A stretch of DNA of 6,056 nt from Cytophagales bacterium (GCA_025360395.1 JANYCH010000203.1:1-6056), one strand, 5' to 3'. Shown: positions 1 through 6,056, numbered from the stretch's first letter. Notes: generated by a model not told the origin, from the letters alone. Program-made: numbers and translations.

Positions 1-70
1 TGTCCCTGTCATGAAATTGCTTTAGAAACTCAATCTCATTTTGACCTTTAAATGATAAAAAATCCTCCAT
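1..70 (-). CDS. 5' end of an unrecognised gene, cut by the window edge
   Basis: Reading leftward from an ATG at 70-68, 23 codons are open to the window edge and encode a hydrophilic start, MEDFLSFKGQNEIEFLKQFH followed by DRD. An in-frame TAA lies five codons upstream of the ATG (reading TAA, CAC, AAA, TTC, GAC, ATG), so this is the only ATG start available. No strong Shine-Dalgarno sequence precedes it, which is normal in Bacteroidota. There is no signal peptide or membrane segment in the visible part. The product cannot be identified from 23 residues, and the rest of the gene lies outside the window. A chance ORF cannot be excluded. Confidence 0.4.
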   Translation of the reverse strand, partial: MEDFLSFKGQNEIEFLKQFHDRD

Positions 71-225
71 GTCGAATTTGTGTTAACCAAAGAAAGTTAC
101 GAAAATTTTAGATAAACGTAATTATCTGGGCTCTACTATAATTTAAATAAAGCTGTAGATAAAATAGATTGCTATATGCGATGCAAAGCCCCTGATGAAT
201 TGTTATAAAAGGACTAAATATTTTA

Positions 226-429
226 ATGATAACCTTGGGCTACATTGGCTTATTTATAGTTTACTATTTAGTTAACATAGCTTCTGGGAATTTAAAAGAA
301 GCAGTCCAAAATAAATTTTTTATTGTAGAATTGTCAAATTTTTTTTTATCCTCTTTACTATTACTTTCTTTCCCTTGGATTTCAAATAAAACTGAGATTT
401 TAATGAATAGGTGTAAATTAATAAAATGA
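226..429 (+). CDS. Possible small two-helix membrane protein, unrecognised
   Basis: This 67-codon ORF starts at an ATG with a purine-rich AAAAGGA about a dozen bases upstream (207-213). The predicted protein has two hydrophobic stretches, roughly residues 3-20 (LGYIGLFIVYYLVNIAS) and residues 38-52 (FFLSSLLLLSFPWIS). A short charged loop (NLKEAVQNKFF) joins them and the tail is basic (NRCKLIK). This resembles a small inner-membrane protein, or a fragment of a larger one. I recognise no family. The AT-rich sequence with T-runs can yield hydrophobic ORFs by chance, because T-rich codons encode F, L and I. It ends 14 bp before the stop of the convergent LuxR remnant and has no operon partner. 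Treat it as a candidate only. Confidence 0.3.
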   Translation: MITLGYIGLFIVYYLVNIASGNLKEAVQNKFFIVELSNFFLSSLLLLSFPWISNKTEILMNRCKLIK

Positions 430-443
430 AATTCAGCATATAT

Positions 444-644
444 TTAAACCACTCCAGCTTCTTTAGCAATTTTTAAAAGCTCGGTCGTGTTTTTCAGACA
501 GAATTTACCTAGCATGTTACGCCTGTGGCTGTTTACAGTGTGGGTACTGATTTTAAGCTTTGCAGCTATCTGCTCACTTGTTAAACCCAAAGCCAGCAAC
601 TTTACAATGTCGATTTCGCGGTTAGTAAAAAGAGAGCTATCCAA
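444..644 (-). pseudogene. LuxR-type HTH domain, remnant of a transcriptional regulator
   Basis: The 66 codons encode almost exactly one LuxR/GerE DNA-binding domain. FTNREIDIVKLLALGLTSEQ is the first part, followed by IAAKL and the recognition-helix region ISTHTVNSHRRNML, then KNTTELLKIAKEAG to the end. This pattern is typical of Bacteroidota PAS-LuxR or response-regulator proteins, which normally carry a sensory or receiver domain in front. Here an in-frame TAA (reading TAC TAA TTG) lies directly before the HTH, and the only possible start is a TTG at 644-642. The 120 bp upstream shows no continuing homology in any frame that I can see. The C-terminus looks complete and the HTH has no internal stop, so the truncation may be recent, or a small HTH-only protein could still be made. 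I favour a remnant. The domain identification is firm; its present function is not. Confidence 0.75.
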
Positions 645-718
645 TTAGTATTTCAGTTAAAGATTATAAGTCTTTACCCGTAAAATACTATGCCTAAAAG
701 CAATAAAAATTAAATAAA

Positions 719-764
719 TAAAAAATAAAAGGATAAATCCCCACTCGTCCGGAGCAGGGATTTA
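719..764 (-). terminator. Rho-independent terminator of recQ
   Basis: A perfect 8-bp inverted repeat, TAAATCCC (734-741) and GGGATTTA (757-764), encloses a 15-base loop. CTC and GAG inside the loop can add three more pairs. Read on the minus strand, the hairpin begins 6 bases after the recQ stop codon and is followed by a T-rich run (TCCTTTTATTTTTTATTTA). That is the normal form of an intrinsic terminator for recQ transcription. Confidence 0.8.
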
Positions 765-770
765 CCAAAT

Positions 771-2957
771 TTAGTTTGCAACTTCAGAAAGGAACTTAAT
801 TCTCATAAGCCTAAGATCCTCAACAGAAACAAATTCTTCTCCAAGTTTTGCAACAGCATCGCCAATGCTATCAGTTTCGGCCTTCATAAAATAATCGTAG
901 ATAAGTTCCTGTTTTTCCTCATCCAGAATATCCTCAATGTAATAATCAAGGTTCAATTTTGTGCCTGAGAAACAGATAGATTCAATCTCACTAAGTAAGT
1001 CATCAGCAGTAAGGTCTTTGGCCTCTCCAATTTCTTCCAAAGGAACCTTTCTATCAATTTGCTGAATAATAAAGATTTTAATTTTTGATTTGTTTACCGC
1101 CGATTTGACTACAACATCCTGGGCTGTTACAATATCATTATCTTCAACGTGCTTTTTAATCAGTTCAATAAATGGCTTACCAAACTTAATTGCTTTGCTC
1201 ATTCCTACTCCATTTATGTGGCTTAAAGCCTCCATGGACATAGGATAAGTTGTGGCCATTTCTTCAACAGATGGATCCTGGAAAATAACATAAGGAGGCA
1301 AATCCTTTTCTTTGGCTAATTTCTTTCGAAGTGCTTTTAGGCTGTTAAATAAAGGTTCATCATAAGCCTTGCTGCCTGCTGTGGGCTCTTTATCATCTGG
1401 TTCAGTTTCGGCATTTGAATAGTCATGATCTTTCGAAAGCTGAACAGCTTCCGGTTTAGATATAAAGGCTGTACCTTTAGCTGTTAATTTTAAAGCATTG
1501 TTGTTATCAACATCTTTATCTATAAAACCTAAAACCAAAATCTGTCTTAAAACAGAATTCCAGTGTTCTTCAGATTGGTCTTCACCTTCTCCGAATACTT
1601 CGAGGTCCATGTGGCCATAGCTCTCTGCATAGTCATTCTCTTTTCCACGAACAACATCTATAATGTGTTCAATACCAAAACGTTGGTCAGTTTTTTTTAC
1701 TGCTTCCAGGACCAATAAAATATCGTCCTTTGCTTCAAATTTTTCTTTCGGCTTCATACAATTGTCACAAAAACCACAATCTTTATCTAATGTTTCCCCA
1801 AAGTAATGCAAAAGATGTCGTCTTCTGCAAACCGGCGATTCAGCATATGCTGCCATTTCGTGTAAGAGTTGTCTGGCATTGTCTCTTTCGGTTACTGATT
1901 TATCTTTATTAAATTTTTCAAGTTTTATAATATCATCGTACGAATAAAGCATTACACAGTTGCCTTCTAATCCATCCCTGCCTGCCCTGCCAGTTTCCTG
2001 ATAGTAACCTTCCAAAGATTTGGGTGCATCGTAATGGATTACAAAACGAACATCAGGTTTGTCAATACCCATTCCGAATGCAATAGTGGCCACAATTACA
2101 GCCGCACTGTCATTCAAAAATGCATCCTGATTGTTCATCCTGACATGCGGATCAAGCCCTGCATGGTAAGGTAAAGCTTTGACGCCGTTCACTTTAAGTA
2201 GCTCTGCTATCTCTTCTACTTTCTTTCTGCTTAGACAATAAACAATGCCCGACTGGCCTTTGTGTTTGCGAACATACGTAATAAGTTGTTTTTTCGCATC
2301 CAACTTGGGCACAATTTCATAATAAAGATTTTTTCTGTTGAAAGAAGACTTAAAAATGTCTGCCTCTTCCATTTGAAGATTCCTCTGAATATCAACCTGA
2401 ACTTTTGGCGTTGCGGTTGCTGTAAGGGCTATAACAGGCAAATTCCCCATCATTCCTATAATGGTTTTTATTTTCCTGTATTCCGGCCTGAAGTCGTGGC
2501 CCCATTCTGAGATACAATGTGCTTCATCAACAGCAACAAACGAAATATTTGAGTTTTGAAGGAAGGTTAAATTTTCTTCTTTTGAAAGCGATTCTGGTGC
2601 AAGGTATAGTAGCTTAGTCTTACCTGAAGTAACATCGCTTTTTACTTTTGTAATTTCTCCTTTTGTTAAAGTAGAATTTAAAAAATGTGCATTGATCCCA
2701 AAAGCATTCAGGTTATCGACCTGATTCTTCATTAATGCTATAAGTGGGGATATGACGATGGCACAACCTTCCTGAACTAAAGCTGGCAATTGGTAGCAAA
2801 GAGATTTCCCCGCTCCTGTTGGCATAATCACAAAAGTGTTTTTGCCGCTTAATATATTGTTTATGATTTGTTCCTGTGTTCCTCTAAAGTTGTCGAATCC
2901 AAAAATCTCTTTCAGTTTGCCTTTGACATCCGTTTCTGCCAATTCCAATAATTCCAT
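771..2957 (-). CDS. recQ: ATP-dependent DNA helicase RecQ
   Basis: RecQ is a 3'-5' superfamily 2 helicase that unwinds duplexes, forks and recombination intermediates in DNA repair. All core motifs are visible: motif 0 around residues 20-29 (GFDNFRGTQEQ), Walker A MPTGAGKS at 45-52, motif Ia VISPLIALMKNQ at 68-79, DEAH at 144-147, TATAT at 179-183, motif V ATIAFGMGIDKPDVR near 290-304, and motif VI QETGRAGRDG at 320-329. The four zinc-binding cysteines are C377, C394, C397 and C400. A winged-helix RQC domain follows (about 405-505), then an acidic linker (about 508-530, rich in D/E), an HRDC domain (about 533-602), and a further 110-residue C-terminal region resembling the HTH_40-type domain found on many Bacteroidota RecQs. 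At 728 residues it is longer than E. coli RecQ (about 610) because of that extra domain. It appears intact. The ATG start lies about 19 residues before motif 0, as expected, and has an A/T-rich leader without a clear Shine-Dalgarno sequence. The gene lies 113 bp after the saccharopine dehydrogenase on the same strand, and functional linkage is not implied. Confidence 0.97.
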   Translation of the reverse strand: MELLELAETDVKGKLKEIFGFDNFRGTQEQIINNILSGKNTFVIMPTGAGKSLCYQLPALVQEGCAIVISPLIALMKNQVDNLNAFGINAHFLNSTLTKGEITKVKSDVTSGKTKLLYLAPESLSKEENLTFLQNSNISFVAVDEAHCISEWGHDFRPEYRKIKTIIGMMGNLPVIALTATATPKVQVDIQRNLQMEEADIFKSSFNRKNLYYEIVPKLDAKKQLITYVRKHKGQSGIVYCLSRKKVEEIAELLKVNGVKALPYHAGLDPHVRMNNQDAFLNDSAAVIVATIAFGMGIDKPDVRFVIHYDAPKSLEGYYQETGRAGRDGLEGNCVMLYSYDDIIKLEKFNKDKSVTERDNARQLLHEMAAYAESPVCRRRHLLHYFGETLDKDCGFCDNCMKPKEKFEAKDDILLVLEAVKKTDQRFGIEHIIDVVRGKENDYAESYGHMDLEVFGEGEDQSEEHWNSVLRQILVLGFIDKDVDNNNALKLTAKGTAFISKPEAVQLSKDHDYSNAETEPDDKEPTAGSKAYDEPLFNSLKALRKKLAKEKDLPPYVIFQDPSVEEMATTYPMSMEALSHINGVGMSKAIKFGKPFIELIKKHVEDNDIVTAQDVVVKSAVNKSKIKIFIIQQIDRKVPLEEIGEAKDLTADDLLSEIESICFSGTKLNLDYYIEDILDEEKQELIYDYFMKAETDSIGDAVAKLGEEFVSVEDLRLMRIKFLSEVAN

Positions 2958-3010
2958 TTATAAATTTTTAAAAACCGCCCGGGTAAACAGTTTAGTGGAG
3001 TAATAATTAC

Positions 3011-3018
3011 CGAATTTA
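3011..3018 (-). promoter_or_regulatory. Candidate -7 promoter element for recQ
   Basis: On the minus strand this reads TAAATTCG, one mismatch from the Bacteroidota -7 consensus TAnnTTTG, about 53 bp before the recQ ATG. A TTG lies 23 bases upstream, somewhat farther than the usual -33 spacing of about 19-21. The 113-bp gap between the upstream gene and recQ leaves room for a separate promoter. The match is weak in such AT-rich DNA. Confidence 0.2.
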
Positions 3019-3070
3019 CTAAAAAGAAATCTTAGGAATGGCAATAAAAAGATTAAAAATTACGGGAATG

Positions 3071-4384
3071 TTAAGAATAGGTATATTCCCCGAATAAAAT
3101 TCCATGGTTTTGTAATTCTTTTAAGATGGGATTGTAAATTTCCTCTATAGTAGGCATTATAACTCCTTTAGACTCAATTTTATTCTGCAAAACCAGTAGC
3201 GTGGCAATTGCCAGCGGAAGGCCTACGGTTTTGGCCATAGCCGTTTCAGATTGGTTCTTACCTTCTAGCTGTAATGATGATACTATTTTTTTTCTTTTAC
3301 TATCTTCTTCATATTCTATCTGGTGTTGCATTAATATCAAATCCTTGTCGGCGGGATTTAACCTCCATTTTTTCTCAATAACAGATTGAATTATATCTGC
3401 TGGGCTTTGGTTTTGGGAATTATTCAGTATTTCTGTTGAATTTAGCCCAAGCCAGGCAAGTTTTTCTTTCACTTCAGGATCTACTATATTCAAATATGTT
3501 TCGTAATTTATATTCTCTGGTAAAAACTTTTTTACTAATCCTGCTAGTGTAAAATTTGTATCTGCTTTGCACTTTATTGTTTCGTCTGTAAGGCCCAGTT
3601 GTACTATGCAGTTCCATGCCTTGCAAAAGCCTTGTTTTCGGATAGTGCCCCTTACAAATGTTTCTATGTTTTCTAATCCATAAGTATCGATGTATTGTAA
3701 GCTGTCTCGGTTGGGATAGGCTTCAAATTCCCCATAATCATCAAATTCTAAAGGTGTAACCCTTTTAAACAATTGATGATAAGGAACATATTTAACCTCA
3801 AAACCTTCAATAAATTGGGCTGTCCCTTTCCCTGCATTCACAACATTTCTTGGATTCCAGGTGATTTTATAACCCCAGGGATTATCATCGCTTTCAGGGG
3901 CTACTAAACCACCACAATACGATCTAAAGGATTTGATAATGGCACCTTTACTTTTCAGCTCATTTAATATCTTCAAAGCTGACATGTGATCTATTCCAGG
4001 ATCCAGACCACATTCCATTAAAAATGTCAATTCCTTTTGTTTTGCTGTTTCATGCAGTGCCTGCATTTCAGGAGAAACATAAGAAGCTGTTAGCAGATGT
4101 TTGTTAAACTCAAGGCAGATTTCTGCGACCTTTATATGCAAAATTGGTGGTAATAATGAAACCACAATATCTGCTTTTGAAACCAGTTGTTTTAGATTTT
4201 CCGGATCTTCGAGATCGGATTGAATAACTTGTATGCTGGAATATGAAAAACCCTTTTGCTCCAGATTAGAAATCAAGGCGTCTGCCACTATTAGTTTATA
4301 ATTGAATTCTGCGGCATTTCTGGCCAGGTAGTCAATAAGAAAATAACTGCTTTTACCTGCTCCGAGAACAACAATTGTTTTCAT
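3071..4384 (-). CDS. Saccharopine dehydrogenase family protein (Lys9-like)
   Basis: This 437-residue protein matches the saccharopine reductase/dehydrogenase family, which interconverts saccharopine and either aminoadipate semialdehyde plus glutamate or lysine plus 2-oxoglutarate, using NAD(P). The N-terminus is a Rossmann fold with the nucleotide-binding loop VLGAGKSS at residues 6-13 and LLPP at 77-80. The family hallmarks are GLDPGIDHM (126-134) and SYCGGLVAPESDDNPWGYK (155-173), close to the yeast Lys9 sequence pattern as I remember it. The C-terminal domain carries MAKTVGLPLAIAT (383-395) and GVIMPTIEEIYNPIL (407-421). There is no signal peptide, so it is cytoplasmic. The ATG directly precedes the Rossmann strand (MKTIVVLGAG), so the start is firm. 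Most Bacteroidota make lysine by the diaminopimelate route, so a catabolic role is my inference. The partner lysine-ketoglutarate reductase is not in this window. A carboxyspermidine-dehydrogenase-like role is less likely given the saccharopine-type motifs. The gene is divergent from the arginase-like gene and upstream of recQ. Confidence 0.9.
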   Translation of the reverse strand: MKTIVVLGAGKSSYFLIDYLARNAAEFNYKLIVADALISNLEQKGFSYSSIQVIQSDLEDPENLKQLVSKADIVVSLLPPILHIKVAEICLEFNKHLLTASYVSPEMQALHETAKQKELTFLMECGLDPGIDHMSALKILNELKSKGAIIKSFRSYCGGLVAPESDDNPWGYKITWNPRNVVNAGKGTAQFIEGFEVKYVPYHQLFKRVTPLEFDDYGEFEAYPNRDSLQYIDTYGLENIETFVRGTIRKQGFCKAWNCIVQLGLTDETIKCKADTNFTLAGLVKKFLPENINYETYLNIVDPEVKEKLAWLGLNSTEILNNSQNQSPADIIQSVIEKKWRLNPADKDLILMQHQIEYEEDSKRKKIVSSLQLEGKNQSETAMAKTVGLPLAIATLLVLQNKIESKGVIMPTIEEIYNPILKELQNHGILFGEYTYS

Positions 4385-4424
4385 GTTTAGTTATTTAATT
4401 CTTTTAGCAATGACCGATTAATGT

Positions 4425-4432
4425 TATAATTG
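4425..4432 (+). promoter_or_regulatory. Candidate -7 promoter element for the arginase-like gene
   Basis: TATAATTG differs by one base from the Bacteroidota -7 consensus TAnnTTTG and lies 20 bp before the ATG at 4452, which would give a very short leader. A TTTTAG about 17 bases upstream could be a poor -33 element. This is a weak prediction in a 67-bp AT-rich divergent spacer that must also hold the promoter of the saccharopine dehydrogenase gene. Confidence 0.25.
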
Positions 4433-4439
4433 CCAAACT

Positions 4440-4449
4440 GGAAATTTCC
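4440..4449. promoter_or_regulatory. Perfect palindrome GGAAATTTCC before the arginase-like gene
   Basis: The 10-bp sequence GGAAATTTCC is its own reverse complement and ends two bases before the ATG at 4452. It sits in the only non-coding DNA between two divergent genes, where a dimeric regulator could act on both. It also overlaps the place where a ribosome binding site would be. No regulator is assigned, and a chance palindrome is possible. Confidence 0.3.
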
Positions 4450-4451
4450 TT

Positions 4452-5609
4452 ATGGAACTGAAGATATTTTTTGACAAAGTAGACGAACAATTATACGAAA
4501 ACATATCTGATACAGGTGCTGTTTTACAAAACATATTCATACATAGCAATACTTTCCCGGAATGGAGAAATTGTCCCATTGCCATTATTGGGTTGACAGA
4601 AAAACGGGGCAATTCTGCTAATACTGGTGCTGAAAAAGGCGCTGATGAAATCAGGAAAGCTTTTTATTCTTTGAAAAAAGGCATAAAAGGCATAAAGATT
4701 GCAGATTTAGGAAACCTGAGAAATGGAGAAAAACTGGAGGACACTTACGAAAGGTTGAAAGAAGTATGCGGAACCCTTATTGAGAACAACATATTCGTTA
4801 TTTTAATAGGAGGAACACATGATTTGGATTTAGGTCAATACCAGGCTTATGAAAAAACCGATAAGCTGGTAACGATAGTAAGCGTAGATGCCATTGCAGA
4901 TTTAAGTAATGAAAGGGGGCATGGAACTTCATCAACACATCTTCATGATATTATTACTTATGAGCCCAACTACCTTTTTCACCTTTGTAATTTAGGCCAT
5001 CAATCTTTTCTTAATGACAATCAGGCATTTGAAGCTTTAGAGAAACTTCATTTTGAAATGATACGGCTGGGCGTGGTAAAAGAAAGTATTGCCGAAACTG
5101 AACCATTGATCAGACAAGGAGACATGCTGAGCTTTGATATTGGAGCCATTAAGAGAGCAGATGCGCCTGGAAATAACTTGTCTAATGTATTTGGCCTTAC
5201 AGCAGAAGAAGCTTGCCAAATCGCTTGGTATGCAGGTTTAAATGATAAACTTACTTCTGCAGGGATTTATGAATATAACCCTGCTAAAGACCTTGAAGGT
5301 CAAACGGCTTTTGTAATTGCTACTATGCTTTGGTATATGGTGGAAGGTTTTACAAACCGGCAAGGCGATTTGTATTTTGATGAAAACAGGTTTATGCGCT
5401 ACATGGTAAGCACAGGTAAAAGCTCAGATCAGGTTTTGATTTTCTATAAAAGCAAGTTCAGTGAAAAGTGGTGGATGGAAATTCCTCAGGCTGGAAACAG
5501 ACAACATGATAAAAACAGAATGGTTCCTTGCAGCTATTTAGATTATCAGACAGCACTAAATGGAGAATTACCTGATAGATGGATGTTAATGCACGGAAAA
5601 TTATTCTAA
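4452..5609 (+). CDS. Arginase-superfamily protein, formimidoylglutamase-like, with altered metal site
   Basis: This 385-residue cytoplasmic protein belongs to the ureohydrolase (arginase/agmatinase/formimidoylglutamase) superfamily, which hydrolyses guanidino or formimino groups at a two-manganese centre. Motif 1 is GGTHD at 120-124, with H123 as ligand. Motif 2 is SVDAIAD at 144-150, where D146 and D150 remain but the histidine of the usual DAHxD is I148. Motif 3 is SFDIGAIKRADAPG at 227-240, where D229 remains but the second aspartate of SxDxD is G231. The glutamate that contacts the substrate in arginase appears as E274 in GIYEYNP. About 40 extra residues precede the first superfamily strand (CPIAIIGLTE, 41-50), and a C-terminal tail of about 100 residues (including SEKWWMEIP and PCSYLDYQTA) extends beyond the usual fold. 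This long form is what I associate with Bacteroidota proteins annotated as formimidoylglutamase (histidine degradation). No hut genes are nearby, so the substrate is uncertain. The frame is intact, with family-like sequence from residue 1. Confidence 0.85.
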   Translation: MELKIFFDKVDEQLYENISDTGAVLQNIFIHSNTFPEWRNCPIAIIGLTEKRGNSANTGAEKGADEIRKAFYSLKKGIKGIKIADLGNLRNGEKLEDTYERLKEVCGTLIENNIFVILIGGTHDLDLGQYQAYEKTDKLVTIVSVDAIADLSNERGHGTSSTHLHDIITYEPNYLFHLCNLGHQSFLNDNQAFEALEKLHFEMIRLGVVKESIAETEPLIRQGDMLSFDIGAIKRADAPGNNLSNVFGLTAEEACQIAWYAGLNDKLTSAGIYEYNPAKDLEGQTAFVIATMLWYMVEGFTNRQGDLYFDENRFMRYMVSTGKSSDQVLIFYKSKFSEKWWMEIPQAGNRQHDKNRMVPCSYLDYQTALNGELPDRWMLMHGKLF

Positions 5610-5613
5610 GAAA

Positions 5614-5802
5614 TTAAAATGGAAGCCTGATAGTGAAAATTGAGCCTTTATTTACTTCGCTTTCAATCATAATATTGCCTCCAAGCATTTCAACATGCAT
5701 TTTTACCAGATACAATCCAATCCCTTTCCCTTCTGTATTCCTGTGAAAGCGGGAATATAATGTGAATATTTTTTCCTGGTATTTGTTTAAATCTATTCCT
5801 AT
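5614..5802 (-). pseudogene. C-terminal remnant of a sensor histidine kinase
   Basis: On the minus strand, 62 codons ending in TAA (5616-5614) encode the final part of a HATPase_c kinase domain: IGIDLNKYQEKIFTLYSRFH, then RNTEGKGIGLYLVKMHVEML containing the G2 box (GKGIGL), then GGNIMIESEVNKGSIFTIRL and PF. This is the usual C-terminus of Bacteroidota PAS-type sensor kinases. The match stops inside the G1 box: the second half (IGID) is present, but the preceding DNG is replaced by unrelated codons (FSL). The frame runs to a stop at 5853-5851 with no ATG, so the dimerisation domain, N box and all sensory domains are missing. The retained piece has no internal stop or frameshift, which suggests a fairly recent truncation. 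It faces the arginase-like gene tail to tail with 4 bp between the stop codons, and no intact copy is in the window. Confidence 0.85.
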
Positions 5803-6056
5803 TAAAGAGAATAGTTGAAAAGAAAAGCAAATGGGAAATTCTGATAACAGTCAAAGCTTCATAGAGATCTTTTATTAAGAAGATTACATAATAAGGGGAT
5901 GAGATTATTAAACAAAAAAGACAGAAGCTATTGATTGAATTAATTCTATAGAATAGCCCATTTAAATACTTATACGAAATTTTATTTGTTTTATAGGTAC
6001 ATAGTCAGCTATTACCATTCTCTTTATGAGGTTATCAAATATAGTTTGTTTGAATA
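5803..6056. other. AT-rich region without recognisable genes
   Basis: I find no credible coding frame on either strand here. All frames are broken by stops within a few tens of codons, and no homology to the missing part of the kinase is visible. The region holds two overlapping palindromes, GAATTAATTC (5937-5946) and ATTCTATAGAAT (5943-5954). Near the right edge, the minus strand carries TATATTTG (6043-6036), an exact match to the Bacteroidota -7 promoter consensus. No insertion-sequence ends or target-site duplications could be recognised. Confidence 0.5.

Noticed and set aside
71..225. Possible RNA gene or riboswitch in the left intergenic region, with a weak TTGC/GCAA inverted repeat near 168-186
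   Set aside because: The stem is only 4 bp with a long loop, there is no cloverleaf or U-tract, and the surrounding sequence is plain AT-rich DNA.
1730..2510. Plus-strand ORFs at 1730-1912 and 2262-2510
   Set aside because: They lie wholly inside recQ on the opposite strand, and their sequences show no family features.
3201..3389. Plus-strand ORF of 62 codons
   Set aside because: It is antisense to the conserved C-terminal domain of the saccharopine dehydrogenase, and its composition reflects that gene's codons.
4424..4612. Minus-strand ORF covering the divergent spacer and the start of the arginase-like gene
   Set aside because: It is antisense to the conserved arginase-like frame and has no recognisable features.
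5037..5219. Minus-strand cysteine-containing ORF
   Set aside because: It is antisense to motif 3 of the arginase-like protein, where the plus-strand frame is clearly the coding one.
5940..6020. An 18-codon minus-strand ORF (MVIADYVPIKQIKFRISI) downstream of the TATATTTG element
   Set aside because: It is too short, poorly spaced from any ribosome binding site and unlike any leader peptide I know.
1..6056. Insertion sequence, CRISPR array or phage-related system
   Set aside because: No transposase or integrase motif, regularly spaced repeat, terminal inverted repeat or defence-gene signature was seen on either strand.

Overview
The window comes from a low-GC member of the Bacteroidota, possibly a Cytophagales- or Sphingobacteria-like bacterium. 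The evidence is the AT-rich sequence, start codons with A/T-rich leaders and no strong Shine-Dalgarno sequence, a 728-residue RecQ with an extra C-terminal domain, a Bacteroidota-style arginase/formimidoylglutamase-like protein of 385 residues, and LuxR and histidine-kinase fragments of the type common in this phylum. The assignment is inferred from sequence style; no search was run.

Layout. Positions 1-70 (minus strand) hold the first 23 codons of an unrecognised gene that runs off the left edge. Positions 71-770 are mostly non-coding, AT-rich and degraded-looking. They contain a doubtful 67-residue membrane ORF (226-429, plus) and an isolated LuxR-type HTH domain that lacks its N-terminal part and has no ATG (444-644, minus). 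A hairpin with a U-rich tail (719-764) ends the next gene. The well-conserved core follows: recQ (771-2957, minus), a Lys9-like saccharopine dehydrogenase (3071-4384, minus), and a divergent arginase-superfamily gene (4452-5609, plus). Just after that gene, tail to tail with 4 bp between stop codons, lies the last 62 codons of a sensor histidine kinase (5614-5802, minus). It was too small to stand out as an ORF but is unmistakable from its G2 box. The last 250 bp hold no gene that I can see.

How the genes relate. RecQ is a housekeeping DNA-repair helicase. The saccharopine dehydrogenase and the arginase-like protein both belong to amino-acid metabolism families and diverge from a 67-bp intergenic region, so they could share regulation. 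No other lysine- or histidine-pathway gene is present to confirm a pathway.

I see no new multi-gene system, mobile element, CRISPR array or RNA gene. The most interesting point is in the arginase-like protein: it keeps every ligand expected for the Mn-A site but has lost both ligands specific to Mn-B. The second theme is gene decay, with two-component and LuxR remnants on either side of an otherwise intact core.
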